In this document: piece after piece, positions 23,650-32,341 of the stretch
Layout of the letters: each line of letters starts with the position of its first letter
How positions within the stretch are numbered: position 1 is the first letter of the stretch
Assembly (NCBI RefSeq): GCF_001746915.1
Contig: NZ_MJGC01000121.1
Span: 1-64,000 of the forward strand
DNA: 64,000 nucleotides
Source of the DNA: Desertifilum tharense IPPAS B-1220
GTDB taxonomy: Bacteria; Cyanobacteriota; Cyanobacteriia; Cyanobacteriales; Desertifilaceae
Direction: 5' to 3'
Made by a program: the position numbers and the translations under genes
Notes under the pieces: model-generated
The model's database searches: none
Told to the model about the DNA's origin: nothing
The model's input: only the letters and a program-made list of their open reading frames with translations

Positions 23650-25863
23650 TTACACAGTTGCGATCGCATAAACGGGTGCATGAGTCGTAGGATTACCCGG
23701 CGCATAAATCTGCGTGACATAATCCCCAACCATACGATCCGTATTAAACGCCGGAGCATTGGTCTTAATTGATGCCTTCATCATTTGAATCCAGCGAGCA
23801 GGCAAACCTTGCTCATCGCGTTCGTAGTACAGCGGCACAATTTCCTCTTCTAATAACTGATACAAAGACTCCGCATCAATCCGGTCTTGCAACTCTTGGT
23901 CGCTGGTATGGGCATCTTCGCCAATTGCCCAGCCATTAACGCCCTTACCGTTAGCATCCGCTTGGTAGCCTTCGCACCACCAGCCATCGAGAACCGAGCA
24001 ATTAATTCCACCATTAAAGCAAACCTTTTGCCCGCTTGTTCCCGAAGCTTCCAACGGACGCCGGGGATTATTTAACCAAACATCCACCCCTTGCACCAGC
24101 TTTTGAGCCGTGTAGATATCGTAATCTTCAATAATCGCCACGCGGCTTTGCACCTCCGGACGGCGACACCATTCCATCAGCTTTTGAATGATCCGCTTCC
24201 CTTCCTCATCGGCGGGGTGTGCTTTTCCAGCAAAGATAATCTGCACGGGTTTTTCAGCATTGCCAAAAATCTTGAGCGCCCGTTCCACATTATGCATCAG
24301 CAAATCGCCCCGTTTGTAGCGACTAAAGCGACGGGCAAAACCAATCGTCAGCACCTCCGGATCGAGTAACGAATCGGTCACTTTCACCCAATAGGTATCT
24401 TCGCCGCGATTTTGGCGGGCGAGTTTAGCGCGCGATCGCGTGTGCGTAATCAAGGCCTCTTTCAAGGATTGATGGCACTCCCACAGCACAGCATCGGGAA
24501 TCTCATCCACCTTTGCCCAAGTTTGCGGATCGGCCATGCGGGTAGACCAGTCTTCGCCAAAATACTGCCCGTACAAATCGCTCATTAAAGGAGCCGTCCA
24601 AGTCCGAGCGTGAACGCCATTGGTAATATGGGTAATGGGAACTTGGTCTTCCGGGCGTTCCGGGTAGAGAATTTTCCACATCTGCCGAGAAACTTGACCG
24701 TGGAGGGCGCTAACGCCGTTCGCAGAACGACACATCCGCAAAGCTAAAACTGTCATGCCAAAGGGTTCCCACGGGTCGCCCAAGCGCCGCGCCCCCAGGG
24801 CTAAAAATTGCTCGCGAGAGAGTTTTAACTGCGGCCAGTAGTGCGCGAAATAGGAATCTATTAAGTCTGCGGAGAAGACATCATGACCGGCCGGAACGGG
24901 GGTATGGGTCGTAAAGACGCAGGAGTTGCGAACCTCGGCTTCAATGTCGTAGAAGGACTTTCCGGTTGCTGCCATTCTCTGCTGGGCGATCTCCAGGGTG
25001 CAGAAAGCGGCGTGACCTTCGTTGAGGTGGTGAATGGAGGGGGTAATCCCCAAAGCGGCTAAGGCGCGAACGCCTCCAATCCCTAAAACAACTTCTTGGG
25101 CAATCCGGGTTTCTTGGTTGCCTCCGTAGAGGTGTCCGGTGAGCCAGCGGTCGATGGGGTCATTATCTTCGCGATCGGTATCGAGGAGGTAGAGGTTGAC
25201 TCGTCCGACTGCGGCTTTCCAGATTTGGACTTTGACGCGACGCTGGCGAATTTCTAGTTCGATGGCGATCGGTTCCCCTAGGGAGTTGCACATCAATTCC
25301 AGGGGCATCTGCTCGAAGTGATTGTCGATGTAGTAGTCTTCTTGCCAGCCATTGCGGTTGATGCGCTGGCGGAAGTAGCCTTGGCGGTACATTAAGCCAA
25401 CGGCAACCATTGGAACGCCGAGGTCGGAGGCGGATTTGAGGTGATCGCCCGCGAGAATGCCCAGACCCCCGGAGTAGATGGGCAAAGATTCGTGAATGCC
25501 AAATTCAGCGCAGAAGTAAGCAATGGGGCTATCGGCTTGGATTTGGGGTGCAACTCGGCTCGCCCAAACGTCGGTTTGGTTCATGTAGTGGTCGAACTGT
25601 TCGACGATCGCTTTCACGCGGCGCACGTAGGCCGGATCGCAGGCGAGTTCGCTCAAACGGACGGGGGATGCGGTTTCTAGCATGACAACGGCGTTATGCC
25701 CGCACTGCTGCCATTTTTCGGGGTTGATGCTTTGAAACAGGGAGAGGCGATCGCTGCCCCAACTCCACCAGTAGTTATAGGCGATGTCGGCTAAACGTTT
25801 AAGGGGATGCGGAAGGCGATCGCTTAATTTGCGGCTTGGGGTTGCTGAAGAGAGAGTGGTCAT
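23650..25863 (-). CDS. glgP: alpha-glucan phosphorylase (GlgP family)
   Basis: It releases glucose 1-phosphate from glycogen using phosphate and pyridoxal phosphate. It is the shorter (737 aa) alpha-glucan phosphorylase form, not the ~850 aa classical form. Motifs: PIAYFCAEFGIHESLPIYSG near residue 112, HHLNEGHAAF, FTTHTPVPAGHD, IGFARRFSRYKRGDL and the PLP-lysine region GTSGQKVCFNGG. The protein is cytosolic. Together with malQ at 15602 it supplies sugar phosphates in the dark. The start at ATG 25863 follows a long 450-bp upstream spacer. Confidence 0.93.
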   Translation of the reverse strand: MTTLSSATPSRKLSDRLPHPLKRLADIAYNYWWSWGSDRLSLFQSINPEKWQQCGHNAVVMLETASPVRLSELACDPAYVRRVKAIVEQFDHYMNQTDVWASRVAPQIQADSPIAYFCAEFGIHESLPIYSGGLGILAGDHLKSASDLGVPMVAVGLMYRQGYFRQRINRNGWQEDYYIDNHFEQMPLELMCNSLGEPIAIELEIRQRRVKVQIWKAAVGRVNLYLLDTDREDNDPIDRWLTGHLYGGNQETRIAQEVVLGIGGVRALAALGITPSIHHLNEGHAAFCTLEIAQQRMAATGKSFYDIEAEVRNSCVFTTHTPVPAGHDVFSADLIDSYFAHYWPQLKLSREQFLALGARRLGDPWEPFGMTVLALRMCRSANGVSALHGQVSRQMWKILYPERPEDQVPITHITNGVHARTWTAPLMSDLYGQYFGEDWSTRMADPQTWAKVDEIPDAVLWECHQSLKEALITHTRSRAKLARQNRGEDTYWVKVTDSLLDPEVLTIGFARRFSRYKRGDLLMHNVERALKIFGNAEKPVQIIFAGKAHPADEEGKRIIQKLMEWCRRPEVQSRVAIIEDYDIYTAQKLVQGVDVWLNNPRRPLEASGTSGQKVCFNGGINCSVLDGWWCEGYQADANGKGVNGWAIGEDAHTSDQELQDRIDAESLYQLLEEEIVPLYYERDEQGLPARWIQMMKASIKTNAPAFNTDRMVGDYVTQIYAPGNPTTHAPVYAIATV

Positions 25864-26313
25864 ATTACTCTAGGCTCGTTTTGGGTTCAGTTCAGATGCA
25901 CTCCACTTGAAATGCAGTAGGTGCAATTGATGTTTGTTGTCTCTGGGTTGGTTTCTTCCCTTTCCCGTAGAATACTGCGTTCGATAGAATCCCAATTTCT
26001 CCCCTTGTGGAATCAGCGAGAAAGTTATTCTATCTTTGCATCCTTTGATATTTTGTAACCTGGGGATCGACTGACGATAAATTTATCGAAGTATTTAAGC
26101 ATTTTTGGGTGAGATTTCTGTCACAAAAATTGTTAATTGATTTCGCGAAAATTTTAGAAATTCTTAATCAAAGGTCAATGGTAGAACTCTGCTTTACAAG
26201 AAAAGGTGACTTTTTACAAGTGACAGAAACCTAAAAATAATCTTTCGATCTGACTCATGCGATCGCCCCGAAAATTTGGCATACTGACAAAACCCCGAAC
26301 TGTAAACTGACCT
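25864..26313. other. divergent spacer upstream of glgP and the aminotransferase
   Basis: No gene is seen. The region is AT-rich around 26040-26240, which fits promoters for the two divergent genes. No hairpin or repeat of note apart from one GCGATCGC-like site near 26260. Confidence 0.4.
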
Positions 26314-27597
26314 ATGGAACCTGCTCTGACTCAATTTGGCGATCGCATGAATCACTTAACCGGCGTGCGAGCCATCATGAAAGATATCCAAGAAACCCTG
26401 CGAGCAGGCAAGGGACGAGAATTTATTAACCTCAGTGCCGGAAATCCCGTGATTTTACCGGAAGTGGAGCAACTGTGGCGCGAATGTACCCTTGATTTGC
26501 TTTCCGGCCCAGAGTATGGGGAAGTAGTGTGTCGCTACGGTTCGGCGCAAGGCTACGGGCCGTTAATTGAAGCCGTGGTTGAAGATTTTAATCGGCGCTA
26601 CGGGTTGCAAATTAGCGATCGCAATGTCCTCATCACCGGGGGAAGCCAGTCTCTCTATTTCCTCGCCGCTAATGCCTTTGGGGGATACAATGCCCAAGGA
26701 CAACTCAAACGCATCGTCTTACCCCTCAGCCCAGATTACACGGGATATGGTGGGATGTGCTTGACACCAGAGGCGTTGTATGCATACAAGCCCACCTTAG
26801 AAATTGACACCGCCGCGCATCGTTTCAAATATCGCCCAGACTTCGAGCAGTTACAAATCGACCCCAATACAGGCTTTGTCCTCTTTTCTCGGCCCTGCAA
26901 CCCCACCGGAAACGTCCTCACCGACACAGAAGTCCGCCAACTCGTAGATATCGCCGCTAGCCACGATGTCCCCGTCTTAATAGACTCCGCCTACGCACCC
27001 CCCTACCCCTGCCTAAACTTTACCGATATGTCCCTGGTATTTGGGGAAAACGTCCTACATTGCACGAGTTTATCTAAATCGGGCTTACCGGGCGAACGGG
27101 TTGGCATTGCGATCGGACACGAACGGCTGATTCAAGTGCTAGAGTCATTCTTAACGAACCTCTGCTTGCATTCGTCCCGTTACGGACAAGCGATCGCAGC
27201 TAGAGCCATTCGTTCCGGTCAACTGGGACAACTCTCCTTAGAAGTCATTCGCCCCTATTATCAGAATAAGCTCGCCATCCTCGAAGCCACCCTCGATCGG
27301 GCAATGCCTAACGATGTTCCTTGGTTCCTCCATCGCGGGGAAGGCGCAATCTTTGCCTGGTTATGGTTAAATGAACTGCCGATGAGCGATTGGGAATTCT
27401 ATCAAAAACTCAAACAAGTCGGCGTTATCCTCGTTCCCGGAAACTCATTCTTCCCCGGCTTGCGAGACAATTGGCAACACACCCAACAATGTTTCCGCAT
27501 CAGCCTCACCGCCTCCGACACCGAACTCGAAACCGCCATGCAACGCCTCGCCGAAGTCGTTCAACAAGTCTATCAAGCCTCCCCTGTGGCGTGCTAG
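26314..27597 (+). CDS. avtA: valine-pyruvate aminotransferase-like PLP enzyme
   Basis: This is a fold-type I aminotransferase of 427 aa, close in pattern to AvtA (valine-pyruvate transaminase). It has INLSAGNPVILPEVE, ITGGSQSLYFLAAN (phosphate-binding loop), FSRPCNPTGN (PLP-ring contact), LIDSAYAPPYP and the PLP-lysine motif SLSKSGLPGERVG. It moves amino groups between alanine and branched-chain keto acids. The protein is complete and has no targeting signal. The exact substrate is inferred from family resemblance. Confidence 0.85.
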   Translation: MEPALTQFGDRMNHLTGVRAIMKDIQETLRAGKGREFINLSAGNPVILPEVEQLWRECTLDLLSGPEYGEVVCRYGSAQGYGPLIEAVVEDFNRRYGLQISDRNVLITGGSQSLYFLAANAFGGYNAQGQLKRIVLPLSPDYTGYGGMCLTPEALYAYKPTLEIDTAAHRFKYRPDFEQLQIDPNTGFVLFSRPCNPTGNVLTDTEVRQLVDIAASHDVPVLIDSAYAPPYPCLNFTDMSLVFGENVLHCTSLSKSGLPGERVGIAIGHERLIQVLESFLTNLCLHSSRYGQAIAARAIRSGQLGQLSLEVIRPYYQNKLAILEATLDRAMPNDVPWFLHRGEGAIFAWLWLNELPMSDWEFYQKLKQVGVILVPGNSFFPGLRDNWQHTQQCFRISLTASDTELETAMQRLAEVVQQVYQASPVAC

Positions 27598-27936
27598 GAG
27601 GATGGGGGGAAGAAGAAGGGAGTTGGGAATTGGGAGTTGGGGGTTAGGGAAGAAGAAAAGATAGGAAGACTTGATAACTGTCAACTCAGCACCCTCTTCC
27701 CACTCGGAACACCGCTACTTGGTGTGCAAGCTACGGTACTCGGTACTTTGCACTCCTTCCCCACCCAGCACGCGGTTGCACGGAAGCTAGCCAGAGAACA
27801 CGGCTAAACAGAATTTAGCACAATAGCTCTTTCAACTTAGCACTCTATTCCTCCCATCCCCCCACCTCCCCACCTCCCCACCTCCCCACCCTCTTCCCCA
27901 CTCAGCACTCAGCACTTTCTACTCAGCACTAAGAAA
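27598..27936. repeat. simple-repeat spacer (GGGAGTTGGG, CCCCACCT, CTCAGCACT)
   Basis: Three repeat types follow each other: GGGAGTTGGGAATTGGGAGTT near 27618-27650 (as at 1-128), four CCCCACCT units at about 27855-27890, and CTCAGCACT units at 27900-27932 (as at 171-261). A diverged middle part (27690-27840) has no gene. The rimM start codon follows the last repeat within 5 bases, so the rimM ribosome-binding region lies in repeat DNA. Confidence 0.8.
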
Positions 27937-28551
27937 ATGAACTCTGACGATTGGCTCGAAATTGGTACGATTGTTGCAGCACAAGGATTAGACGGCGAAT
28001 TGCGCGTTTATCCGAGTTCGGACTTTCCCGAACGCTTTTTGGAACCGGGAACGCGTTGGTTGCAGCGTTCGGCTGAGGCTGAACCGGAACCTGTAGAATT
28101 ACTAGAAGGCCGGATGATACCGGGGAAAGGGATTTATGCGATTGTTTTAGAAGGGGTGGAAGACCGCGACGAAGCCGAGGCGCTGCGGGGTGCTAGATTA
28201 TTGGTACCTGATAGCGATCGCCCTCAGCTAGCAGAAGACGAATATCACGTTGTCGATCTCCTTGGTTTAGAAGTCTATCATCAACCCAGTGGCGATCGCC
28301 TCGGCACCATCGCCAACATCATCCCGGCAGGTAACGACTTACTTGAAGTTCAACTCGACAAACCCCTCATCGCCGCTTCCCCAGAACCTGAACCACCGCC
28401 AACCCCAGAAAAAAGACAAAAACGTTCCAAACCTCCCAAACCCCAAACCACCGTTCTCATCCCCTTCGTCAAAGAAATTGTCCCCATCGTCGATATCCCC
28501 AACCGTCGAGTAGAAGTCAACCCCCCACCCGGTTTATTAGAGTCCACCTGA
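27937..28551 (+). CDS. rimM: ribosome maturation factor RimM
   Basis: RimM binds ribosomal protein S19 and aids 16S rRNA processing and 30S assembly. The N-terminal RimM barrel starts at WLEIGTIVAAQGLDGELRVY, and the C-terminal PRC-barrel contains YHVVDLLGLEVYHQPSGDRL and IPFVKEIVPIVDI. A Pro/Lys-rich insert (about residues 148-167) in the PRC-barrel makes it a little longer (204 aa) than bacterial norms. No good Shine-Dalgarno is visible, because repeat DNA reaches almost to the ATG. Confidence 0.93.
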   Translation: MNSDDWLEIGTIVAAQGLDGELRVYPSSDFPERFLEPGTRWLQRSAEAEPEPVELLEGRMIPGKGIYAIVLEGVEDRDEAEALRGARLLVPDSDRPQLAEDEYHVVDLLGLEVYHQPSGDRLGTIANIIPAGNDLLEVQLDKPLIAASPEPEPPPTPEKRQKRSKPPKPQTTVLIPFVKEIVPIVDIPNRRVEVNPPPGLLEST

Positions 28552-28569
28552 GTTTAAACTCCATCCTCT

Positions 28570-29025
28570 ATGCACTCCCCAGACTTATACGAAACTGATT
28601 TCTATAGCTGGACGCAAGCACAAGTTAAGCTACTCAAAACTCAGCAATGGGAACAACTCGACGCGCCGAACCTGATTGAAGAAATTGCGGCTTTGGGAAG
28701 AAAAGAACGCCAAGAACTCAGAAACCGCTTGGGAATTCTATTAGGACATCTCCTCAAGTGGCAATTTCAAGCTGAAAAACGTACCAATAGCTGGTTGAGT
28801 ACCATTCGAGAACAGCGGATTCAAATTCAGCTACTCTTACAGGACAGTCCTAGCTTAAAATCCTATCTAGATGAGGTGTTTCTAGTCGCTTATGAACTTG
28901 GTTTTGCTCTAGCCATCCGAGAAACCCAGTTAGGCGAACAAATTTTTCCTGAAGAATGTCCCTACACGCTAGAACAAGCACTGAATTCATCCTTTCTTCC
29001 AGAACCCGATCCGCTAAAAGATTAA
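28570..29025 (+). CDS. DUF29 family protein
   Basis: This is a 151-residue helical protein of the DUF29 family, very common in cyanobacteria. The opening LYETDFYSWTQAQVKLLK and IEEIAALGRKERQELRNRL are typical. The function is unknown. It is 18 bp after rimM on the same strand, probably by read-through and not by function, because DUF29 genes occur in many contexts. Confidence 0.85.
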   Translation: MHSPDLYETDFYSWTQAQVKLLKTQQWEQLDAPNLIEEIAALGRKERQELRNRLGILLGHLLKWQFQAEKRTNSWLSTIREQRIQIQLLLQDSPSLKSYLDEVFLVAYELGFALAIRETQLGEQIFPEECPYTLEQALNSSFLPEPDPLKD

Positions 29026-29072
29026 GATGAGCTTCTGCTAAAGTTAAATAACAGCCTACCCCACTGAACCGC

Positions 29073-29663
29073 GTGACTTTAACAACACAAAAACTGACTT
29101 TTCAACAGTACCTGACCTACTCCGATGGGACAGACAGGCGCTATGAATTGGTCAATGGGGAATTAGTGGCTATGGGTTTAGGGACTGGTCAACATGGAGA
29201 AATTATTGACTTTCTCTATCGGCAAATTGATACTGAAATTGGACGTACCGGGCGCGATTGGATTGTTAGACCCGTAGCCATTGGTATCCGTTCTCCCCGC
29301 GCTGGACAATGGGAAACTTCCCGCATTCCCGATTTAACGGTGATTCCGGCTTCGCAGTGGCGCGACTTAAGGAAGCGCGAAGCCGTCATTGAACTTAACG
29401 AGTCCCCTCCTATCTTAGTCATAGAAGTAGTCAGCGAATCGACAAAAACGACAGATTACCGCGCTAAACGGGTTGAATACAATGTTCTTAGCATTCCCGA
29501 ATATTGGGTCGTCGATCCTCTTGCTTCCAAGGTAACAATTTTCACCCTCGTGGAAGAACTTTATGAAAGCACTGAGTTTACAGGGAATCAAACTCTTGTT
29601 TCGAGTATCTTCCCAGAGTTGCAGCTAACAGTTGATAGAATTATTTTAGAGTCTAATATTTAG
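29073..29663 (+). CDS. Uma2 family (DUF820) putative endonuclease
   Basis: This 196-residue Uma2 protein has RIPDLTVIP and PPILVIEVVSES, the D and E-x-V variants of the PD-(D/E)XK core, and PEYWVVDP near the C terminus. It starts at a GTG. It lies 47 bp downstream of the DUF29 gene. The function is unknown. Confidence 0.88.
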   Translation: MTLTTQKLTFQQYLTYSDGTDRRYELVNGELVAMGLGTGQHGEIIDFLYRQIDTEIGRTGRDWIVRPVAIGIRSPRAGQWETSRIPDLTVIPASQWRDLRKREAVIELNESPPILVIEVVSESTKTTDYRAKRVEYNVLSIPEYWVVDPLASKVTIFTLVEELYESTEFTGNQTLVSSIFPELQLTVDRIILESNI

Positions 29664-29799
29664 CTTTTCGTCTGGCTAAGGGAATAATAAATAGAGTTCT
29701 TAAAATCCTAATTATAGGAATAAACTCTGATAAGAGACTTCCCTTGATTCTTTGGTTCTACTGAATTGCAAGTTTTTCCTTATTGAAAAGCCAACTTTT

Positions 29800-30414
29800 T
29801 TAACTAACTACAGAGTTAAATATTTGCTCGACAGATAAGTTTAGTTCTGGAAAAGCTAACGATTGAATGCGATCGCTCTCTCTAAATTGACTAACTTGGT
29901 ACTCTCCATCTATTAAGAAATAAACAGAAATTGTTGGTCTTTTAGGACTACCAATAAGTTTACGAGCGCCTAAAGCTAGATAATCTACAATCCAATACTC
30001 AGAAATTCCTATTTCTTCATACTCTCCATATTTTTTGTAGTAATCATCGCGCCAATTTGTGCTAACTACTTCGATTGCTAGAGGAATAGAAGATCCTAAA
30101 GTTACAGTAGATTCTTTTTTCCAAAAAGGCTCGTTTATTAAGTTAGGACGATTTAGTAGTAAGATATCTGGGGAATAAGCTGATTCACTTGAGACTGATT
30201 TAACTAAAGCTGTTTTCGGGATGGAATAAGGAAGACGGAGGCGAACATATTCTAAAGTTAGTTGTTCGGCTAAAAATCCGACAATATCTTCATGTTCTCC
30301 TGTTGGTTGCGGCATTTCAACAATAGCCCCATCATGTAATTCATAACGATGGTTATCGGGTTTCCACTGAATAAAATCATTAAAAGTTATTGGGTTTCGT
30401 AAGAATTGAACCAT
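29800..30414 (-). CDS. Uma2 family (DUF820) putative endonuclease
   Basis: This is the third Uma2 copy (204 aa), with YSPDILLLN, PLAIEVVSTNW and SEYWIVDYLALGARKLIG. It is more AT-rich than its plus-strand neighbour, and the two converge across a 136-bp gap, so they are separate acquisitions and not a tandem pair. The function is unknown. Confidence 0.87.
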   Translation of the reverse strand: MVQFLRNPITFNDFIQWKPDNHRYELHDGAIVEMPQPTGEHEDIVGFLAEQLTLEYVRLRLPYSIPKTALVKSVSSESAYSPDILLLNRPNLINEPFWKKESTVTLGSSIPLAIEVVSTNWRDDYYKKYGEYEEIGISEYWIVDYLALGARKLIGSPKRPTISVYFLIDGEYQVSQFRESDRIQSLAFPELNLSVEQIFNSVVS

Positions 30415-30542
30415 AGTTTACTCCGGTCAAATTCCGTCGATCGCGTTACTTGCTGTTGCAGCCTTTGCCCAGGGATTGGTGCTAAGTTGGTAAGCAGAAA
30501 AATCTTGCAAATATTCCTCAGTGGTTCTTCTGACTGGATTTA

Positions 30543-31607
30543 CTAATCTTCTGCTTTTTTCCCTAATAATAGATAAGTGGTCATTTCTCCCTTATCTTTG
30601 ACAAAGATTGTGCCGCGTTTTTGGAAGAGATAGCGATCGCGCAAAAGCTCGAACGTGGTCGTCGTGAGTTGAATTGCGCCAGCAACCCCATGAGATTCCA
30701 TGCGACTGGCAATATTAACCGTATCGCCCCAGAGGTCATAAGTAAACTTTTTCTGACCAATCACCCCCGCCACCACGGGGCCGGTATGAATGCCAATCCG
30801 GATGCTAAACGCCTCTCCTGTCTTCGTTTTCACGTTGCTTACTGCATCTTGCATATCTAATGCCATTTCTGCGATCGCTTCTGCATGATTAGCCTTGGGA
30901 GTCGGTAATCCTCCAACAACCATATAAGCATCGCCAATCGTCTTAATCTTCTCCAAACCGTGCAAATCGGCCAAATTATCAAACACCGAAAACACATCAT
31001 TAAGTAAATTAATCAACTCCGTCGGATCGAGTTGCGCCGCTAACTTGGTAAACCCCACAATATCGGCAAATAAAACCGTCACATCCGCAAAACTATCTGC
31101 AATCGTACTCTTCCCTTGCTTCAGGCGGTCGGCGATCGCTTGCGGCAAAATATTCAATAACAGCTTTTCCGACTTTTCCTGCTCGGCTTGCAACTTTTCG
31201 AGATAAGCTTGCTCTTGGTCGCGCAGGCGCTTCTTTTCCAAACAGGCGCGAATCCGTGCTTGTAGCAAAATCGGGTTAAACGGCTTAAACAAATAATCCT
31301 CCGCACCCAACTCAATACAGCGCACCACGCTATCGAGATCGTCAAGCGCCGAAATCATCACCACCGGGAGATAGCGTAACTCCGAATCCGCCTTTAACTG
31401 CTCCAACACCTCAAACCCATCCATCTGGGGCATCATAATATCCAGCAGTACCAGATCGAACGGTTGCGATCGCAATAACTCCAACGCTTGAATCCCATTT
31501 TCCGCGATGGTGACAGTATGGCCCTGACGCCGCAGCCGCCGCGCCAAAAGTTCCCGGTTGGTTTCCACATCGTCAACCACTAGCACATGTCCGCGCTCGT
31601 TGGTCAT
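30543..31607 (-). CDS. response regulator with adenylate/guanylate cyclase output
   Basis: An N-terminal receiver domain (residues 8-122; phospho-acceptor in LVLLDIMMPQ) is followed by a coiled-coil stretch and a class III cyclase domain (residues 165-350). The metal-binding and base-contact motifs are complete: VTVLFADIVGFTKLA, KIKTIGDAYMVVGGLP, IGIHTGPVVAGVIG and YDLWGDTVNIASRME. It therefore probably makes cAMP under control of a histidine kinase. The CheY-like gene upstream (31751-32146), co-directional across 143 bp, is a likely partner in the same phosphorelay. Confidence 0.92.
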   Translation of the reverse strand: MTNERGHVLVVDDVETNRELLARRLRRQGHTVTIAENGIQALELLRSQPFDLVLLDIMMPQMDGFEVLEQLKADSELRYLPVVMISALDDLDSVVRCIELGAEDYLFKPFNPILLQARIRACLEKKRLRDQEQAYLEKLQAEQEKSEKLLLNILPQAIADRLKQGKSTIADSFADVTVLFADIVGFTKLAAQLDPTELINLLNDVFSVFDNLADLHGLEKIKTIGDAYMVVGGLPTPKANHAEAIAEMALDMQDAVSNVKTKTGEAFSIRIGIHTGPVVAGVIGQKKFTYDLWGDTVNIASRMESHGVAGAIQLTTTTFELLRDRYLFQKRGTIFVKDKGEMTTYLLLGKKAED

Positions 31608-31750
31608 GAATAAGACTCCATCGCCAAATCAAATTTCCATCTCACGTTGTTTTTTGCCCTGTGGGGTTGCACCAACTGACCCTATTCAATCCGGGATCGC
31701 GACTGCAAGCACTGCTCTGTTCTTCTTTATCTTAAAGGGGCTACCGCAAC

Positions 31751-32146
31751 CTAGCAGGATTCCTCCGGCCCAATGGAGGTACGTTGTAGCAATCGTTCAA
31801 TTTTTGCCAGCAAACGTCCCCAGTCAATCGGTTTTGTATCGTAATCATCGCAACCCGCAGCTAGACATTTTTCGCGATCGCCTGCAATCGCATGGGCGGT
31901 CAGTGCAATAATCGGAATCGAGCGAGTTTGAGGTTCTGCTTTCAAAATTGCAGTGGCTTGCCATCCATCCATAATGGGTAAACCCATATCCATCAAAATG
32001 ACATCCGGAAACTGGTTTCTTGCAGCCTCTACACCCTGCTGACCATCAAGGGCGAGAATCACCTCAAAGCCTTTACGCGCCAATCGACGCGATAGCATAT
32101 CTCGGTTCATCTCATTATCTTCGACGAGCAAAATCTTGACCATCAA
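31751..32146 (-). CDS. CheY-like single-domain response regulator
   Basis: This is a 131-residue receiver domain with LLVEDNEMNRDML (acidic pocket), VILMDMGLPIMDGW (phospho-acceptor aspartate), ALTAHAI and YDTKPIDW (conserved lysine). There is no output domain, and it resembles receivers of cyanobacterial hybrid-kinase relays. It is upstream of the cyclase gene on the same strand. Confidence 0.9.
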   Translation of the reverse strand: MMVKILLVEDNEMNRDMLSRRLARKGFEVILALDGQQGVEAARNQFPDVILMDMGLPIMDGWQATAILKAEPQTRSIPIIALTAHAIAGDREKCLAAGCDDYDTKPIDWGRLLAKIERLLQRTSIGPEESC

Positions 32147-32283
32147 CCAGCCACTTCAGGGGGTTCATGTCAATTGTTACAGGCATCGGCAACCCCTTGC
32201 CAAGATTTATACCACAGATTGTCAAAGGTAGAAGAAGGCGGACAACCGGAGACTAGGCTTTCCACCCCTTAAAGCCGCCCGAC

Positions 32284-32314
32284 AAAAAAAGCCCTCTAGG
32301 GTTAGAGAGCTTTT
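32284..32314 (-). terminator. rho-independent terminator of tkt
   Basis: On the minus strand AAAAGCTCTCT, a short loop, and AGAGGGCTTTTTTT form a hairpin with a T-run. It lies 28 bp after the transketolase stop. Confidence 0.75.
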
Positions 32315-32341
32315 GCATCCTATTTTACAGACAATTGGGGC

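Noticed and set aside
30415..30542. Possible tRNA or small RNA between the Uma2 and cyclase genes
   Set aside because: No cloverleaf or CCA-like end and no conserved hairpin could be found.
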